In this document: one piece after another, positions 1 through 8,364 of the stretch
Position numbering within the stretch: the stretch's first letter is position 1
Layout of the letters: each line of letters starts with the position of its first letter
Assembly: GCA_020849325.1 (NCBI GenBank)
Contig: JADLGL010000051.1
Location: 1 to 35,908, forward strand
Length of the DNA: 35,908 nucleotides
Reading direction: 5' to 3'
Source: Bauldia sp.
Lineage (GTDB): Bacteria; Pseudomonadota; Alphaproteobacteria; Rhizobiales; Kaistiaceae
Notes under the pieces: model-generated
Database searches by the model: none
Told to the model about the DNA's origin: nothing
What the model saw: the letters and a program-made list of their open reading frames with translations, nothing else
Program-made: the position numbers and the translations under genes

Positions 1-893
1 CGAAGACCGCCGTGGACGGCGTCTCCTTCGAGGTCGGCGCCGGGCGCGTCACCGGTTTCCTCGGGCCGAACGGCGCCGGGAAATCGACGACGATGCGGAT
101 GATCGTCGGTCTCGACCGGCCGACCTCGGGCGGCGTCACCGTCAACGGCAAGCCTTACGCCGAGCATGCCGCGCCGCTCCGCGAGGTCGGCGCGCTCCTC
201 GACGCGAAAGCCGCCCATCCCGGCCGGTCGGCCTACCATCACCTCCTGGCGCTTGCCCGCACGCATGGCATTCCCGCCCGGCGGGTCCGCGATGTGATCG
301 ACATCGTCGGCCTCAAGGACGTGGCCGACAAGCGCGCCGGCGCCTTCTCGCTCGGCATGGGCCAGCGCCTCGGCATTGCGGTCGCGCTCCTCGGCGATCC
401 GGCGACGCTGATCCTCGACGAGCCGGTGAACGGCCTCGACCCCGACGGCGTCCTCTGGGTACGAAAGCTCCTGCAGCGCCTCGCTTCGGAGGGCCGGACG
501 GTGTTCGTGTCGAGCCATCTGATGAGCGAGATGGCGCTCGTTGCGACCCACCTCATCGTCATCGGCCGCGGAAAGATCATCGCGGACGCGGCGATCGACG
601 ATTTCCTCGACCAGGCGGCCGGGACGCACGTCGTGGTCCGCTCGCCGGCGGCGCCGGAGTTCGCCGAAATCCTCCGCGCCGGTGGCGCGATGGTGGCGAT
701 GGACGAGAACGCCTCGCTTCGCATCACCGGCGCCGCCATCGAGGCGATCGGCGAGGCGGCGGCCGCGAACGGCATCGTCCTCCACGAACTGAGCGAGCAC
801 CGCGCCTCGCTCGAGGACGCCTTCATGCAGGCGACCGGCGACGTTCTCGACTACCGCGCCACGTCCGGCGCGCCGCAGACAGGAGCGTCCTGA
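1..893 (+). CDS. ABC transporter ATP-binding protein (5' end outside window)
   Basis: ATPase subunit of an ABC-2 type exporter that would energise the permease encoded next. The reading frame is already open at the window edge: codons from base 3 read KTAVDGVSFEV, the usual start of the first beta strand. The true start therefore lies upstream, and the GTG at base 12 is internal. Visible motifs are Walker A GPNGAGKST near the start, the signature-like FSLGMGQRLGIA, Walker B LILDEPVNGLDP and the switch region FVSSHL. A C-terminal extension of about 90 residues is typical of the DrrA/CcmA-like exporter branch. The stop is one base from the ATG of the permease, so the two are co-transcribed. The substrate cannot be told. 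The style of the protein (FSLGMGQRLGIA, IVIGRGKIIAD) resembles actinobacterial export ATPases, which is an impression only. Confidence 0.9.
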   Translation, partial: KTAVDGVSFEVGAGRVTGFLGPNGAGKSTTMRMIVGLDRPTSGGVTVNGKPYAEHAAPLREVGALLDAKAAHPGRSAYHHLLALARTHGIPARRVRDVIDIVGLKDVADKRAGAFSLGMGQRLGIAVALLGDPATLILDEPVNGLDPDGVLWVRKLLQRLASEGRTVFVSSHLMSEMALVATHLIVIGRGKIIADAAIDDFLDQAAGTHVVVRSPAAPEFAEILRAGGAMVAMDENASLRITGAAIEAIGEAAAANGIVLHELSEHRASLEDAFMQATGDVLDYRATSGAPQTGAS

Positions 894-894
894 C

Positions 895-1776
895 ATGGCC
901 GCCACCGCCTTCCGGGCCAACCCTGAGCTTGCGGGCACCCGCGTCGGCTTCTTCCGCGTGCTGCGCGCCGAATGGGTGAAGTTCCGGACGCTCCGCTCGA
1001 GCTACGTCATTCTCGCGATCGCGGTGATCATCCTCATCGGGATATGGTCGCTGATCGCGTTCGGGTTCAGCGAGGCGATCGGCGACGCGGACCCCGGCGG
1101 CGATTTCGGCGGCGTGGTCGATCCGCTGATCGTCTGCATGCGGTCCATAGGCTTCGCGCAGCTCGCGATCGGCGTCCTCGGCGTCACGCTCGTCACCAAC
1201 GAGTACTCGACCGGCATGATCCGCGCGACGCTGGCCGCGGTCCCGACCCGCCTTCCGGTGCTCGTGGCCAAGGCCGTCCTCCTCATCGGCGTCACGATGG
1301 TGGTGATGGTGCCTTCGGTGATCGTCGCGCTGTTCATCGGCGACGCTCTCCTCTCCGGGTCCGCCGTCACGCATTCGCTGTCCGACCCGTCGCTCATCCG
1401 CGCCCTCGTGGGGGCCGGCCTCTACCTCTCCCTCGTCGGCGTCCTCGGGATGGTCTTCGGCTGGCTGCTGCGGAGCGCCGCCGGCGCGATCTTCGCCCTC
1501 GTCGGCGTGGTGCTCCTCCTCCCCGTGATCCTGCCGCTCATCCCGCTCGACTGGGTCGGCGACGTCGTCGACTACCTGCCGACCGTGGCGGGCGAGGCGG
1601 TCTATCAGGTCGAACTCAACCCGATCATGCAGGCCGGCATGCAGCAGCTGACGGAAGGCGGCATGGACTTCATGTCCTCGCGCTTCGAGCCATGGACGGG
1701 TTTCGGCATCCTGGCGGCCTATGCCGTGATCGGCCTCGTGCTGTCGGCCTGGACGCTGAAGCGCCGCGACGCCTGA
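895..1776 (+). CDS. ABC-2 type permease
   Basis: Inner-membrane subunit (293 aa) of the exporter whose ATPase ends one base upstream. The N-terminal cytoplasmic stretch RVLRAEWVKFRTLRS runs into the first membrane helix (about residues 38-58). Further hydrophobic segments lie near residues 95-110, 120-150, 165-190, 195-215 and 268-288, giving about six helices as expected for ABC-2 permeases. A loop with VTNEYSTGMIRATLAAVPTR follows helix 2, a hallmark of the ABC-2 permeases often found in Actinobacteria. The pair has no visible link to neighbouring genes. The stop is 16 bp from the end of the convergent kup gene, leaving little room for a separate terminator. Confidence 0.88.
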   Translation: MAATAFRANPELAGTRVGFFRVLRAEWVKFRTLRSSYVILAIAVIILIGIWSLIAFGFSEAIGDADPGGDFGGVVDPLIVCMRSIGFAQLAIGVLGVTLVTNEYSTGMIRATLAAVPTRLPVLVAKAVLLIGVTMVVMVPSVIVALFIGDALLSGSAVTHSLSDPSLIRALVGAGLYLSLVGVLGMVFGWLLRSAAGAIFALVGVVLLLPVILPLIPLDWVGDVVDYLPTVAGEAVYQVELNPIMQAGMQQLTEGGMDFMSSRFEPWTGFGILAAYAVIGLVLSAWTLKRRDA

Positions 1777-1792
1777 CCGGGCGCGGGCGAAA

Positions 1793-3685
1793 TCAGATCT
1801 CCAGCGGGATGCCGACTTCGATCACCTGCGCCAGCGGCAGGTGGAAGTGGGCGGCGGACATCTGGGCGTTGCGGCTCATGAACGAGAACAGCCGCTCCCG
1901 CCACGGCGCCATGCCGCCGCCGGGCGTCGGCACCACCGTCTCGCGGCCGACGAAATAGGTCACCTCGCCCGGGTCGAGCTCGGGGCAGCGGCCGGCGGCG
2001 GTGGCGGCGATGAGGGCCCACGGCACGTCCGGGGTCTCCATGAAGCCGAAGCGGAGCGTGATCCGCCGGATGCCGGGCGACACCTCCTCCACCGCGATGC
2101 GGCTGTCGTAGTCCACCCGCGGCGTCTCGACGGTGGTCACGGAGACCACGAACACCTCCTCGTGGAGGCTGTGGTTGAGCTTCAGGTGCCGGATGAGGAT
2201 GCGCGGGATCGCGGCGGTGGCGGTCGACAGGAACAGCGCCGTGCCGGGAACGCGGACGATGCCGCCCTTCTCGGCGAGCTTTGCGACGAAGTCGGCAGTC
2301 GGCATGCGCTGCTTGTCGCGCGCGACCTGGAGGAGGCGGCGGCCGGTGCGCCAGGTCAGCATCAGAAGGACGATGCCGACGGCGCCGACGATCGGGAACC
2401 AGCCGCCGACGGCGATCTTGGTGAAGGTCGCGATCGCGAAGCTGAGGTCGACGAAGAGGATCGCGGCGGCGATCGCGTAGACGACGGCCTTCGGATAGCC
2501 CCAGCGGAGCGCGACGAGCGAGGCGAGGATCGTCGTGATCGCCATCAGCGCCGAGATGGCGACGCCATAGGCGCCGGCAAGGGCGGAGGACGTGCCGAAG
2601 CCCCAGACCGCGGCGAGCGTCGCGGCGAGGAGGAGCCAGTTGACGAACGGCACGTAAATCTGGCCGCGCATCTCGCCGGCGGTATGGACGATCCGCATCC
2701 GCGGCAGGAAGCCGAGGTTCACGGCCTGCTGCGTCAGCGAGAAGGCGCCGGAGATGATCGCCTGCGAGGCGATGATGGCGGCGGCGGTGGCGAGCGCGAT
2801 CATCGGCCAGTGTGCCCATTCGGGCGCGAGCCGGTAGAACGGGTTCTCGATCGCATCGGGCTGGGCGAGGACGAGGGCGCCCTGGCCGAAGTAGTTGAGG
2901 AGGAGGGCCGGCAGCACCACCGCGAACCAGGTGATCCGGATCGGACGGCGGCCGACATGGCCCATGTCGGCGTACAGCGCCTCGCCGCCGGTCACCACCA
3001 GGAACACCGCGCCGATGATGGCCAGCGACGTGCCGCCTTCGTCGAAGAGGAACCGGAGGGCGTAGTGCGGGCCGAGGGCGCGGAGGACGCCCGGCATCCC
3101 GACGATCGACACGAGGCCGAGGATGCCGATGACGAGGAACCAGATGAGGATCACCGGGCCGAACACCCGGCTGATCCGCGCCGTGCCCTGCCGCTGCATC
3201 AGGAAGAGGAGGACGATGACGACCGTGGTGAGCGGCACGATGGCCGACTGAAGGCCTGGTGCGTAGACGGCGACGCCCTCGGCGGCCGAGAGGATCGAGA
3301 TCGCCGGCGTGATCGCTCCGTCGGCATAGAGAAGCGCTGCACCGACGAGACCGACGGCGACCACCGGATATTGCCACCGCCTCGCGAAACGCGCCGGGTT
3401 CACCAGCGCGATCAGCGCAAGGATGCCGCCTTCGCCGCGGTTGTCGGCCTTGAGGATGAAGATGCAGTACTTGATCGAGATGACGAGGATCAGCGCCCAG
3501 GTGATCAGCGACAGGACGCCGAACACCGATTCCTCGGCGGAGAGGCCGGACCCGGCTCCGGCATGGACCGCCTCGCGGAAGGCATAGAGCGGGCTGGTAC
3601 CGATGTCGCCGTAGACGATGCCCAGCGCGGCGAGCACTGCGGCACCCCTATGGGCGGTGCCGTGGCCATTTGCGGTCGAAACCAT
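1793..3685 (-). CDS. kup: Low-affinity potassium transporter Kup
   Basis: Proton-coupled potassium uptake protein of the inner membrane, KUP/HAK/KT family, 630 aa, the normal size for bacterial Kup. The N-terminus has the family hallmark ALGIVYGDIGTSPLYAF (about residues 20-36), followed by a long hydrophobic core with about twelve membrane segments up to about residue 435. The cytosolic C-terminal domain follows, with the conserved NxxSLHEEVFVVSV stretch and the ending SFMSRNAQMSAAHFHLPLAQVIEVGIPLEI, so the protein is complete. The ATG at 3683-3685 puts the first helix at the usual distance; no strong Shine-Dalgarno is visible before it. The gene is divergent from the acyltransferase gene across a 270-bp gap and convergent with the ABC permease gene. 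Confidence 0.96.
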   Translation of the reverse strand: MVSTANGHGTAHRGAAVLAALGIVYGDIGTSPLYAFREAVHAGAGSGLSAEESVFGVLSLITWALILVISIKYCIFILKADNRGEGGILALIALVNPARFARRWQYPVVAVGLVGAALLYADGAITPAISILSAAEGVAVYAPGLQSAIVPLTTVVIVLLFLMQRQGTARISRVFGPVILIWFLVIGILGLVSIVGMPGVLRALGPHYALRFLFDEGGTSLAIIGAVFLVVTGGEALYADMGHVGRRPIRITWFAVVLPALLLNYFGQGALVLAQPDAIENPFYRLAPEWAHWPMIALATAAAIIASQAIISGAFSLTQQAVNLGFLPRMRIVHTAGEMRGQIYVPFVNWLLLAATLAAVWGFGTSSALAGAYGVAISALMAITTILASLVALRWGYPKAVVYAIAAAILFVDLSFAIATFTKIAVGGWFPIVGAVGIVLLMLTWRTGRRLLQVARDKQRMPTADFVAKLAEKGGIVRVPGTALFLSTATAAIPRILIRHLKLNHSLHEEVFVVSVTTVETPRVDYDSRIAVEEVSPGIRRITLRFGFMETPDVPWALIAATAAGRCPELDPGEVTYFVGRETVVPTPGGGMAPWRERLFSFMSRNAQMSAAHFHLPLAQVIEVGIPLEI

Positions 3686-3955
3686 GGCGCGCGCTTACAT
3701 ACCCATTCGGGCAGCGATGGAAGGGCGCGCCCGCAGGCCTGTGCCAGCGCCAAAGCATGGAACGACGCTTGCGTTCGTCGCCGGACCGTCGTCGCCCGTT
3801 GCGACGGGAGAGGTCCGGCTGGGCGCTTCGGTGCGGGAGCGGACGGGCCCGCGAAACGCGGTCGAGGGGCGGCCGTCGCCTTGACGGGGCCGGCCGTTTC
3901 AGACTCCAGTGCCGCCGAACAGGGGCAGGCGAGGGACGGCCGCGGCCGTGATGCG
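3686..3955. other. Intergenic region between divergent kup and acyltransferase genes
   Basis: This 270-bp gap must hold the promoters for both divergent genes. I see no convincing -35/-10 pair. The only structure I can point to is a short inverted repeat, CCCGT-tgcg-ACGGG, at 3795-3808. Frames run open through the gap in several directions, as is common in very GC-rich DNA, but none has a start with a ribosome-binding site or a recognisable protein. Confidence 0.5.
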
Positions 3956-5236
3956 ATGACGGAAGGAACGGCCAGCGACCTTGCCACTCCGGCCGGCCTC
4001 CTCGTGCCGGGGCAGGCGCCGCAGGAGTTCCGCGACGCGAACTTCCAGTGGTACCTGTCGCGGGCGAGAAACACGGTCTATTTCGCCGCCTATTCGCCGA
4101 AGCGCTTCTCCCGCGCTGATTTCCGGAAGATGACGGCGGACATCATCGGTCTCGCGCCGCAGCTCAATCTCCGCCACGACGACCGGAAGCAGGCGCATGT
4201 CGACGCCCGGCCGTTCGATCTCGACGCGCTCGTCACCTACACCGAACTGACGTCCTTCGACGGCTATCCCGACCGGGTCGTCGGCCCCAACCACGACCTT
4301 TTCGAGCACGGGACGCTGCCGAACTTCCGCGCGTCGTGCTTCGTGCTGCCCGAGGGCGATGTGGACGAAAGAGGCAACCGCACGCTCGTCCTCTTCCGCG
4401 CCTCGCATGCGCTCATGGAGGGCGTCGACACGGCGCAGGTGATGCGCGGCCGGCCGTCGAACCACCGGACGCCGCAATCGCCGAAACGGCGGCTGTGGCA
4501 CCGCTTCACCACCGGTGTGGTCGCCGCGCTCGCGGCGCCGACGAACTTCATCATCGAGGCCGTTCACTGGCGCCGGGCGCCGGTGGGGATGCGGACGCTG
4601 AGCTTCCCGAAGGCGCCGCTGCGGAAGATCGCCGCCGACCTCGGGGTCAACCAGCGCAGCCTCCTCTTCGCCATCGTGATGTACGGCATCTATCACACCG
4701 GGGCGAAGACCGGCCGGCCGCCCACCAGGCGGCGGCGGGTGATCGGCTACTCCAACCTCGCGCGCGAGCGCTATGCCGGCGACGACGATTTCGTCCGCCT
4801 CCGCATGCAGGTCGCGACGATGCCCTACCGCGAAGGGTTCGCGGCCTATGTGAAGGAGCTCGACGGCAAGCTCAACCGGGCGGGCAGCCGGTCGCTCGGG
4901 CTGCAGATGCACTACAATGCGATCATGGGCATCCACCGGCGGATCGACCGCGTCGCCCCGTTCCTCTACGGCCCGTGGTTCTTCAGCTTCGTGCCGTACG
5001 ACTTCGTTCTGTCGCTGGTGCCGCCGCACAGCCCCGGCGGCGTGTTCGCCGATCTCGGGCTCAACACCACCTATGCCGGATCACACACGCCGGGCGTCAA
5101 TTGCTGCGTGATCGTCCCGCAGGGGGACACGGTAACGCTGAACGTCTACGGCGCTCAGCCGTTGCTCGACCGCATCGACGGCATCGAGACGCTGCTCTCC
5201 GAGCTGGGCGTCGCCGGGCCGCCCTTGCCGCCATAG
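3956..5236 (+). CDS. Wax ester synthase/DGAT-like acyltransferase
   Basis: Predicted acyltransferase of the condensation-domain fold (426 aa, close to the 430-480 usual for bacterial WS/DGAT). Known members join acyl-CoA to fatty alcohols or diacylglycerol to make wax esters or triacylglycerol. The central stretch FRASHALMEGVD (about 148-158) aligns with the catalytic HHxxxDG motif as S-H-A-L-M-E-G: the second, catalytic His (H151) is kept, the first His is Ser and the Asp is Glu. A later segment, PYDFVLSLVPPHSPGGVFADLGLNTTYAGSHTPGVNCCVIVPQGDTVTLNVYG, resembles the family's C-terminal core. The frame stays open far upstream, but that part is antisense to kup and reads as low-complexity Asp/Arg/Gly, so I start at ATG 3956. 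The 3' end overlaps alkB by 82 bp tail to tail. Function is inferred; a more distant acyltransferase is possible. Confidence 0.72.
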   Translation: MTEGTASDLATPAGLLVPGQAPQEFRDANFQWYLSRARNTVYFAAYSPKRFSRADFRKMTADIIGLAPQLNLRHDDRKQAHVDARPFDLDALVTYTELTSFDGYPDRVVGPNHDLFEHGTLPNFRASCFVLPEGDVDERGNRTLVLFRASHALMEGVDTAQVMRGRPSNHRTPQSPKRRLWHRFTTGVVAALAAPTNFIIEAVHWRRAPVGMRTLSFPKAPLRKIAADLGVNQRSLLFAIVMYGIYHTGAKTGRPPTRRRRVIGYSNLARERYAGDDDFVRLRMQVATMPYREGFAAYVKELDGKLNRAGSRSLGLQMHYNAIMGIHRRIDRVAPFLYGPWFFSFVPYDFVLSLVPPHSPGGVFADLGLNTTYAGSHTPGVNCCVIVPQGDTVTLNVYGAQPLLDRIDGIETLLSELGVAGPPLPP

Positions 5237-6369
5237 GTCGCGGCGACCAGCGCGCGCTCGCCGGGCGTTGCGAAATCGCGGTCCCACATTTCGACGAGCG
5301 GCGCCATCCGTCTCATGTAGACGCCCGGCATGAGCGACATGATCGCCATGATGAAATAGCCGTGCGGGAGCTGCGGCGCGTCGGTGCGGGCTTCGAGCTC
5401 CCAGTATTCCCGGTTCGGGCGGACGTGATGGTCCGAATGGCGGGGCAGGTTGAAGAGGAGGTAGTTGGTGATGCGGCGGCTCGAGTTCCACGAATGCCGC
5501 GGCTCGACGCGCGTACCCTCGACGCGCACCAGGCCATAGTGCTCGATGTAGTTGGTGATCTCGAGGTAGAGCTTTCCCCACATCGAGATGAGGACGAAGA
5601 TCACCACGCCCTTGATGCCGTCGGCCGCGGCGAACAGGGCCACCCAGACCAGCGACATCAGCTGGCCGGTGATGACGCGGTTGTGGAGGCTCCAGACCGA
5701 ACGGCCCTTCTTGGCGAGGAAGCGCTTCTCGATCCGCCAGGCGTTCCGGTTCGCCTGCCACAGGATGCGCACGTAGAAGTGCCAGAACGGCATGCCGCGC
5801 GGCGCGGTCGCCGGGTCTTTCGGCGTCGCCACGTTGAGGTGATGGCCGTAGACGTGCTCGAGCGAGAAGGCGGTGTCGAACGAGAAGGAGAGGAGCCAGC
5901 GGCCGGTGACGACGGCGAGCCGGCTCGTGCGGTGCACCAGCTCGTGCGCGACGTTGATGCCGGCGATGCCGTAGTAGAGGCCGAGCGAGAAGAGCGCGAC
6001 GAACATCTGGTACCAGTGCGTGCTGGCACGGGCCGCGTTCACCTGGGAGCCAAGGAACGTCCAGTCGCTGAGATAGTAGGCGAACATGAAGGAGACGATC
6101 GCCAGCGTCGGCAGCTGGAGATACAGAATCGCCCGCAGGAAGAAGGGGTGCTTCTCGTCGAGCTTCGCCCAGTTGTCCCCGACCAGTTCGTCCATCGGAA
6201 TGGCCGCCGCCCACATGATCATCAGGGGCAGCGCAAGCCACCAGCCGCCGAGGATGAACGAGGCGGTGAACAGCGCGCTCAGAATTGGAAGCAGTAGAAA
6301 GTACAACAGCTTACACCAAGGTTGCCGCGTCAGCGGGCGGATAATAGTCCAGCCCTCCGGCCTTCGCAA
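5155..6369 (-). CDS. alkB: Alkane 1-monooxygenase AlkB
   Basis: Integral-membrane diiron hydroxylase that oxidises the terminal methyl of medium-chain alkanes to 1-alkanols, using rubredoxin and rubredoxin reductase (neither seen here). At 404 aa it has the normal length. All histidine motifs are present: HELVH (142-146), EHVYGHH (171-177), EHYG (276-279) and LPRHSDHH (308-315) followed by RPNREYWEL. About six membrane helices lie in the usual places. The start is the TTG at 6369, because an in-frame TGA lies four codons upstream and no ATG is nearby; it could be slightly further in. The last 25 or so residues (from GGKGGPATPSSES) are low-complexity and overlap the end of the convergent acyltransferase gene. 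It lies downstream of the Trm112-like gene on the same strand but is separated from it by hairpins, so it is probably transcribed on its own. Confidence 0.95.
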   Translation of the reverse strand: MRRPEGWTIIRPLTRQPWCKLLYFLLLPILSALFTASFILGGWWLALPLMIMWAAAIPMDELVGDNWAKLDEKHPFFLRAILYLQLPTLAIVSFMFAYYLSDWTFLGSQVNAARASTHWYQMFVALFSLGLYYGIAGINVAHELVHRTSRLAVVTGRWLLSFSFDTAFSLEHVYGHHLNVATPKDPATAPRGMPFWHFYVRILWQANRNAWRIEKRFLAKKGRSVWSLHNRVITGQLMSLVWVALFAAADGIKGVVIFVLISMWGKLYLEITNYIEHYGLVRVEGTRVEPRHSWNSSRRITNYLLFNLPRHSDHHVRPNREYWELEARTDAPQLPHGYFIMAIMSLMPGVYMRRMAPLVEMWDRDFATPGERALVAATYGGKGGPATPSSESSVSMPSMRSSNG

Positions 6370-6431
6370 AGCAGGAGTTCACCGGAGTGTGTTCGGTTGT
6401 CGGGGACTGCTTCGTGCCCTCGGCAATGACT

Positions 6432-6482
6432 AGGCGGGACCGCCTGAACGGTGGCTGAAGACCCGGCCGTCCGGTTCCGGAC
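6432..6482 (-). terminator. Two tandem GC-rich hairpins after the Trm112-like gene
   Basis: Directly downstream of the stop codon at 6484 lies the perfect inverted repeat GTCCGG-TT-CCGGAC (6469-6482), followed by AGGCGG-GA-CCGCCT (6432-6445). Neither has a clear T-tract on the minus strand, so this is a possible factor-dependent or weak intrinsic terminator separating the housekeeping trio from alkB. The second hairpin could instead be an alkB control element. Confidence 0.4.
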
Positions 6483-6483
6483 C

Positions 6484-6666
6484 TCAGTCGAGCTGGCGCG
6501 CCTCGTCCGGCAGCATGATCGGGATGCCGTCGCGGATCGGGTAGGCGAGCTTGGCCCCGCGGGAGATCAGCTCCTGCGCGGCGCGGTCGTATTCCAGCGT
6601 TTCCTTCGTCAGCGGGCAGACGAGGATTTCGAGGAGCCGCGGATCGATCTCGATGGGCGAGCTCAT
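6484..6666 (-). CDS. Trm112-like (YcaR/UPF0434 family) protein
   Basis: Small 60-aa protein of the Trm112 family, members of which act as partners or stabilisers of methyltransferases in other organisms. The family signature is clear: [21 protein letters not shown] at the N-terminus and [19 protein letters not shown] at the C-terminus. Only one Cys (C17) remains of the zinc-binding set, as in many proteobacterial members. Its start overlaps the end of the LON-domain gene by 4 bp, so the two are translationally coupled. Its specific partner here is unknown. Confidence 0.92.
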   Translation of the reverse strand: MSSPIEIDPRLLEILVCPLTKETLEYDRAAQELISRGAKLAYPIRDGIPIMLPDEARQLD

Positions 6667-7319
6667 TGCAGCGCCCCGCCGCCGCCGGCCTCGCGGGCGA
6701 GCGTCACTTCGGTGAGGGCGACGAGCGTCTCCGCCCGCGTCTTGAGATCGGGCGCCTCGAGGAGCGCCTGCTTCTCCGCCGGCCCGTAGGGGCTCAGCAT
6801 CGCCATGCCGTTGACGAGCGATTCGTTGGAGGCGCGGGCGACGCTGTCCCAGTCGGCCTCGAGATCGTGCGCGGCGAGGTAGGCGCGGAAAGCGCCGAGG
6901 AGCTGTTCGCGGTCGACGTCCGCCTCGCCGGCGATCTCGAAATCGGAGCGGAACGGATCGGCCGTCACGCGGCAGACGCGGTAGGGCGTCCGCGTCGACA
7001 CCTCGTCCAGCACGCGGAAGCGGACGACGCCGGTCAGCGTGATGAGATAGCGGCCGTCGTCGGTCTCGTTGAAGCCGGTGATGCGCCCGGCGCAGCCGAC
7101 GGAGCGGAGCGGGGGCAGGTCGCCGTCGGCGTCCTCCCGCGGCTGGATGAGACCGATGATGCGCTTGCCGGCGAGGGCGTCATCCACCATCGCGAGGTAG
7201 CGCGGCTCGAAGACGTTGAGCGGAATCTGGCCGCGCGGCAGCAGCAGCGCGCCCTCCAGCGGGAACACCGGGATTTCGTCGGGAAGCGTCGTCTGTGGCT
7301 TGCGCCGCCGGTTGGCCAT
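6663..7319 (-). CDS. LON peptidase substrate-binding domain protein
   Basis: Stand-alone LON N-terminal (substrate-binding) domain protein of 218 aa, without ATPase or protease parts. The family opening is well preserved: [47 protein letters not shown] (about residues 13-60). [25 protein letters not shown] and YRVCRV follow in the order of the PUA-like beta barrel. The C-terminal third is helical, with the family pattern [20 protein letters not shown]. The precise role is not established; a link to protein quality control is assumed from the domain. It sits 6 bp downstream of the thioredoxin gene and overlaps the Trm112-like gene by 4 bp. Confidence 0.93.
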   Translation of the reverse strand: MANRRRKPQTTLPDEIPVFPLEGALLLPRGQIPLNVFEPRYLAMVDDALAGKRIIGLIQPREDADGDLPPLRSVGCAGRITGFNETDDGRYLITLTGVVRFRVLDEVSTRTPYRVCRVTADPFRSDFEIAGEADVDREQLLGAFRAYLAAHDLEADWDSVARASNESLVNGMAMLSPYGPAEKQALLEAPDLKTRAETLVALTEVTLAREAGGGGALQ

Positions 7320-7325
7320 CAGATC

Positions 7326-8264
7326 TCAGGAAAACAGAAGCGAGGAGAGCTTGCGGCGACCGGCGATGGTCGCCTCGTCCTTCGGCCCCCACACCTCGAA
7401 GAACTGCAGGAGCTGCTTTCGGGCGGCGTCGTCGTTCCAGCCACGCTCGCGCCGCATCACTTCGATCAGCTGATCGACCGCGGCGAGGCGGTTGCCGTTG
7501 CCGTTCTCGATCATCGCGAGGTCGAGACGGGCCTGATGGTCGAGCGGGTTGGCTGCGATGCGTTTCGCGACGTCGCCGCCAGGGCCGAGTTTCGCGGTCT
7601 GCTGGGCCAGCGTCAGCTCGGCGAGGACGGCGCTGACCGCGGGGTCCTTCGACTTGTCGGGCGGCACCAGAGAGAGGATCTCGATCACGCGGTCGAGGTC
7701 GCCGCCGATGATGGTGGCGCGGGCGAGGCCCACGATCGCGGTGAGGTTCTTCTGGTCGAACTGGAGCACGGTCGCGAACAGCTCGGCCGCGTAGGCGGCG
7801 TCGCCGGCGGCGAGGGCCGCTGCAGCCGCCTCGAGCATCGCCTCGGTCTCGCCGGCGTCACCGGCCTCCGCCTTGCCGCCCTTGGCGATGCGGTCGATGA
7901 AGGCGCGGACCTGACCTTCGGGCAGGGCACCGAGGAAGCCGTCCACCGGCTTGCCGTCGACGAACGCGATGACGGCCGGGATCGACTGGATGCCCATCTG
8001 GCCGGGGATCGACGGATGCTCGTCGATGTTCATCTTGGCGAGCCGGACGGTGCCCCTGGCGTCCTTCACCGCCTTCTCGATGATCGGCGAGAGCGTGCGG
8101 CACGGGCCGCACCACGGCGCCCAGAAATCGACGAGGACGGGACGCTTCTTGGATTCCTCGACGACGTCCTTGACGAAATCGCGCGTGGTCGTGTCGATCA
8201 CGAGCGCTTCGAGGGCGTTGCCGTTCGCCCCGTTCACCGCTGCCGCCGTCTGCATCGTCGTCAT
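7326..8264 (-). CDS. Thioredoxin with TPR-like C-terminal extension (CnoX/YbbN type)
   Basis: Cytosolic thioredoxin-fold co-chaperone of 312 aa. The thioredoxin domain (about 22-130) carries the redox motif FWAPWCGPC with C52 and C55. Residues 150-312 are all helical and Ala/Leu-rich with repeated pairs such as AAYAAELFATVLQFDQKNLTAIVGLARA, matching the TPR-like extension of CnoX/YbbN. I chose the ATG at 8264 because AGGGA lies about 10 bases upstream. The frame stays open 24 codons further to 8336, but that segment (MKSGGGRAIFRARG...) has no ribosome-binding site and no family similarity. The active-site CGPC differs from the SxxC version of E. coli CnoX, so thiol redox activity is likely. 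First gene of the trio that continues with the LON-domain and Trm112-like genes. Confidence 0.93.
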   Translation of the reverse strand: MTTMQTAAAVNGANGNALEALVIDTTTRDFVKDVVEESKKRPVLVDFWAPWCGPCRTLSPIIEKAVKDARGTVRLAKMNIDEHPSIPGQMGIQSIPAVIAFVDGKPVDGFLGALPEGQVRAFIDRIAKGGKAEAGDAGETEAMLEAAAAALAAGDAAYAAELFATVLQFDQKNLTAIVGLARATIIGGDLDRVIEILSLVPPDKSKDPAVSAVLAELTLAQQTAKLGPGGDVAKRIAANPLDHQARLDLAMIENGNGNRLAAVDQLIEVMRRERGWNDDAARKQLLQFFEVWGPKDEATIAGRRKLSSLLFS

Positions 8265-8364
8265 GAAACTCGTTCCCTGCCGGAGTGCCGCCATTCCGCG
8301 CGCCCGGAAAATGGCCCTTCCACCGCCGGATTTCAAACGCTTCCGCAGCAGGGCAGCGCCGGCG

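Noticed and set aside
1841..3955. Very long open frame (plus strand) running into the acyltransferase gene
   Set aside because: It is antisense to kup and reads as Arg/Asp/Glu/Gly low complexity; open only because of high GC. Only the part from 3956 is recognisable protein.
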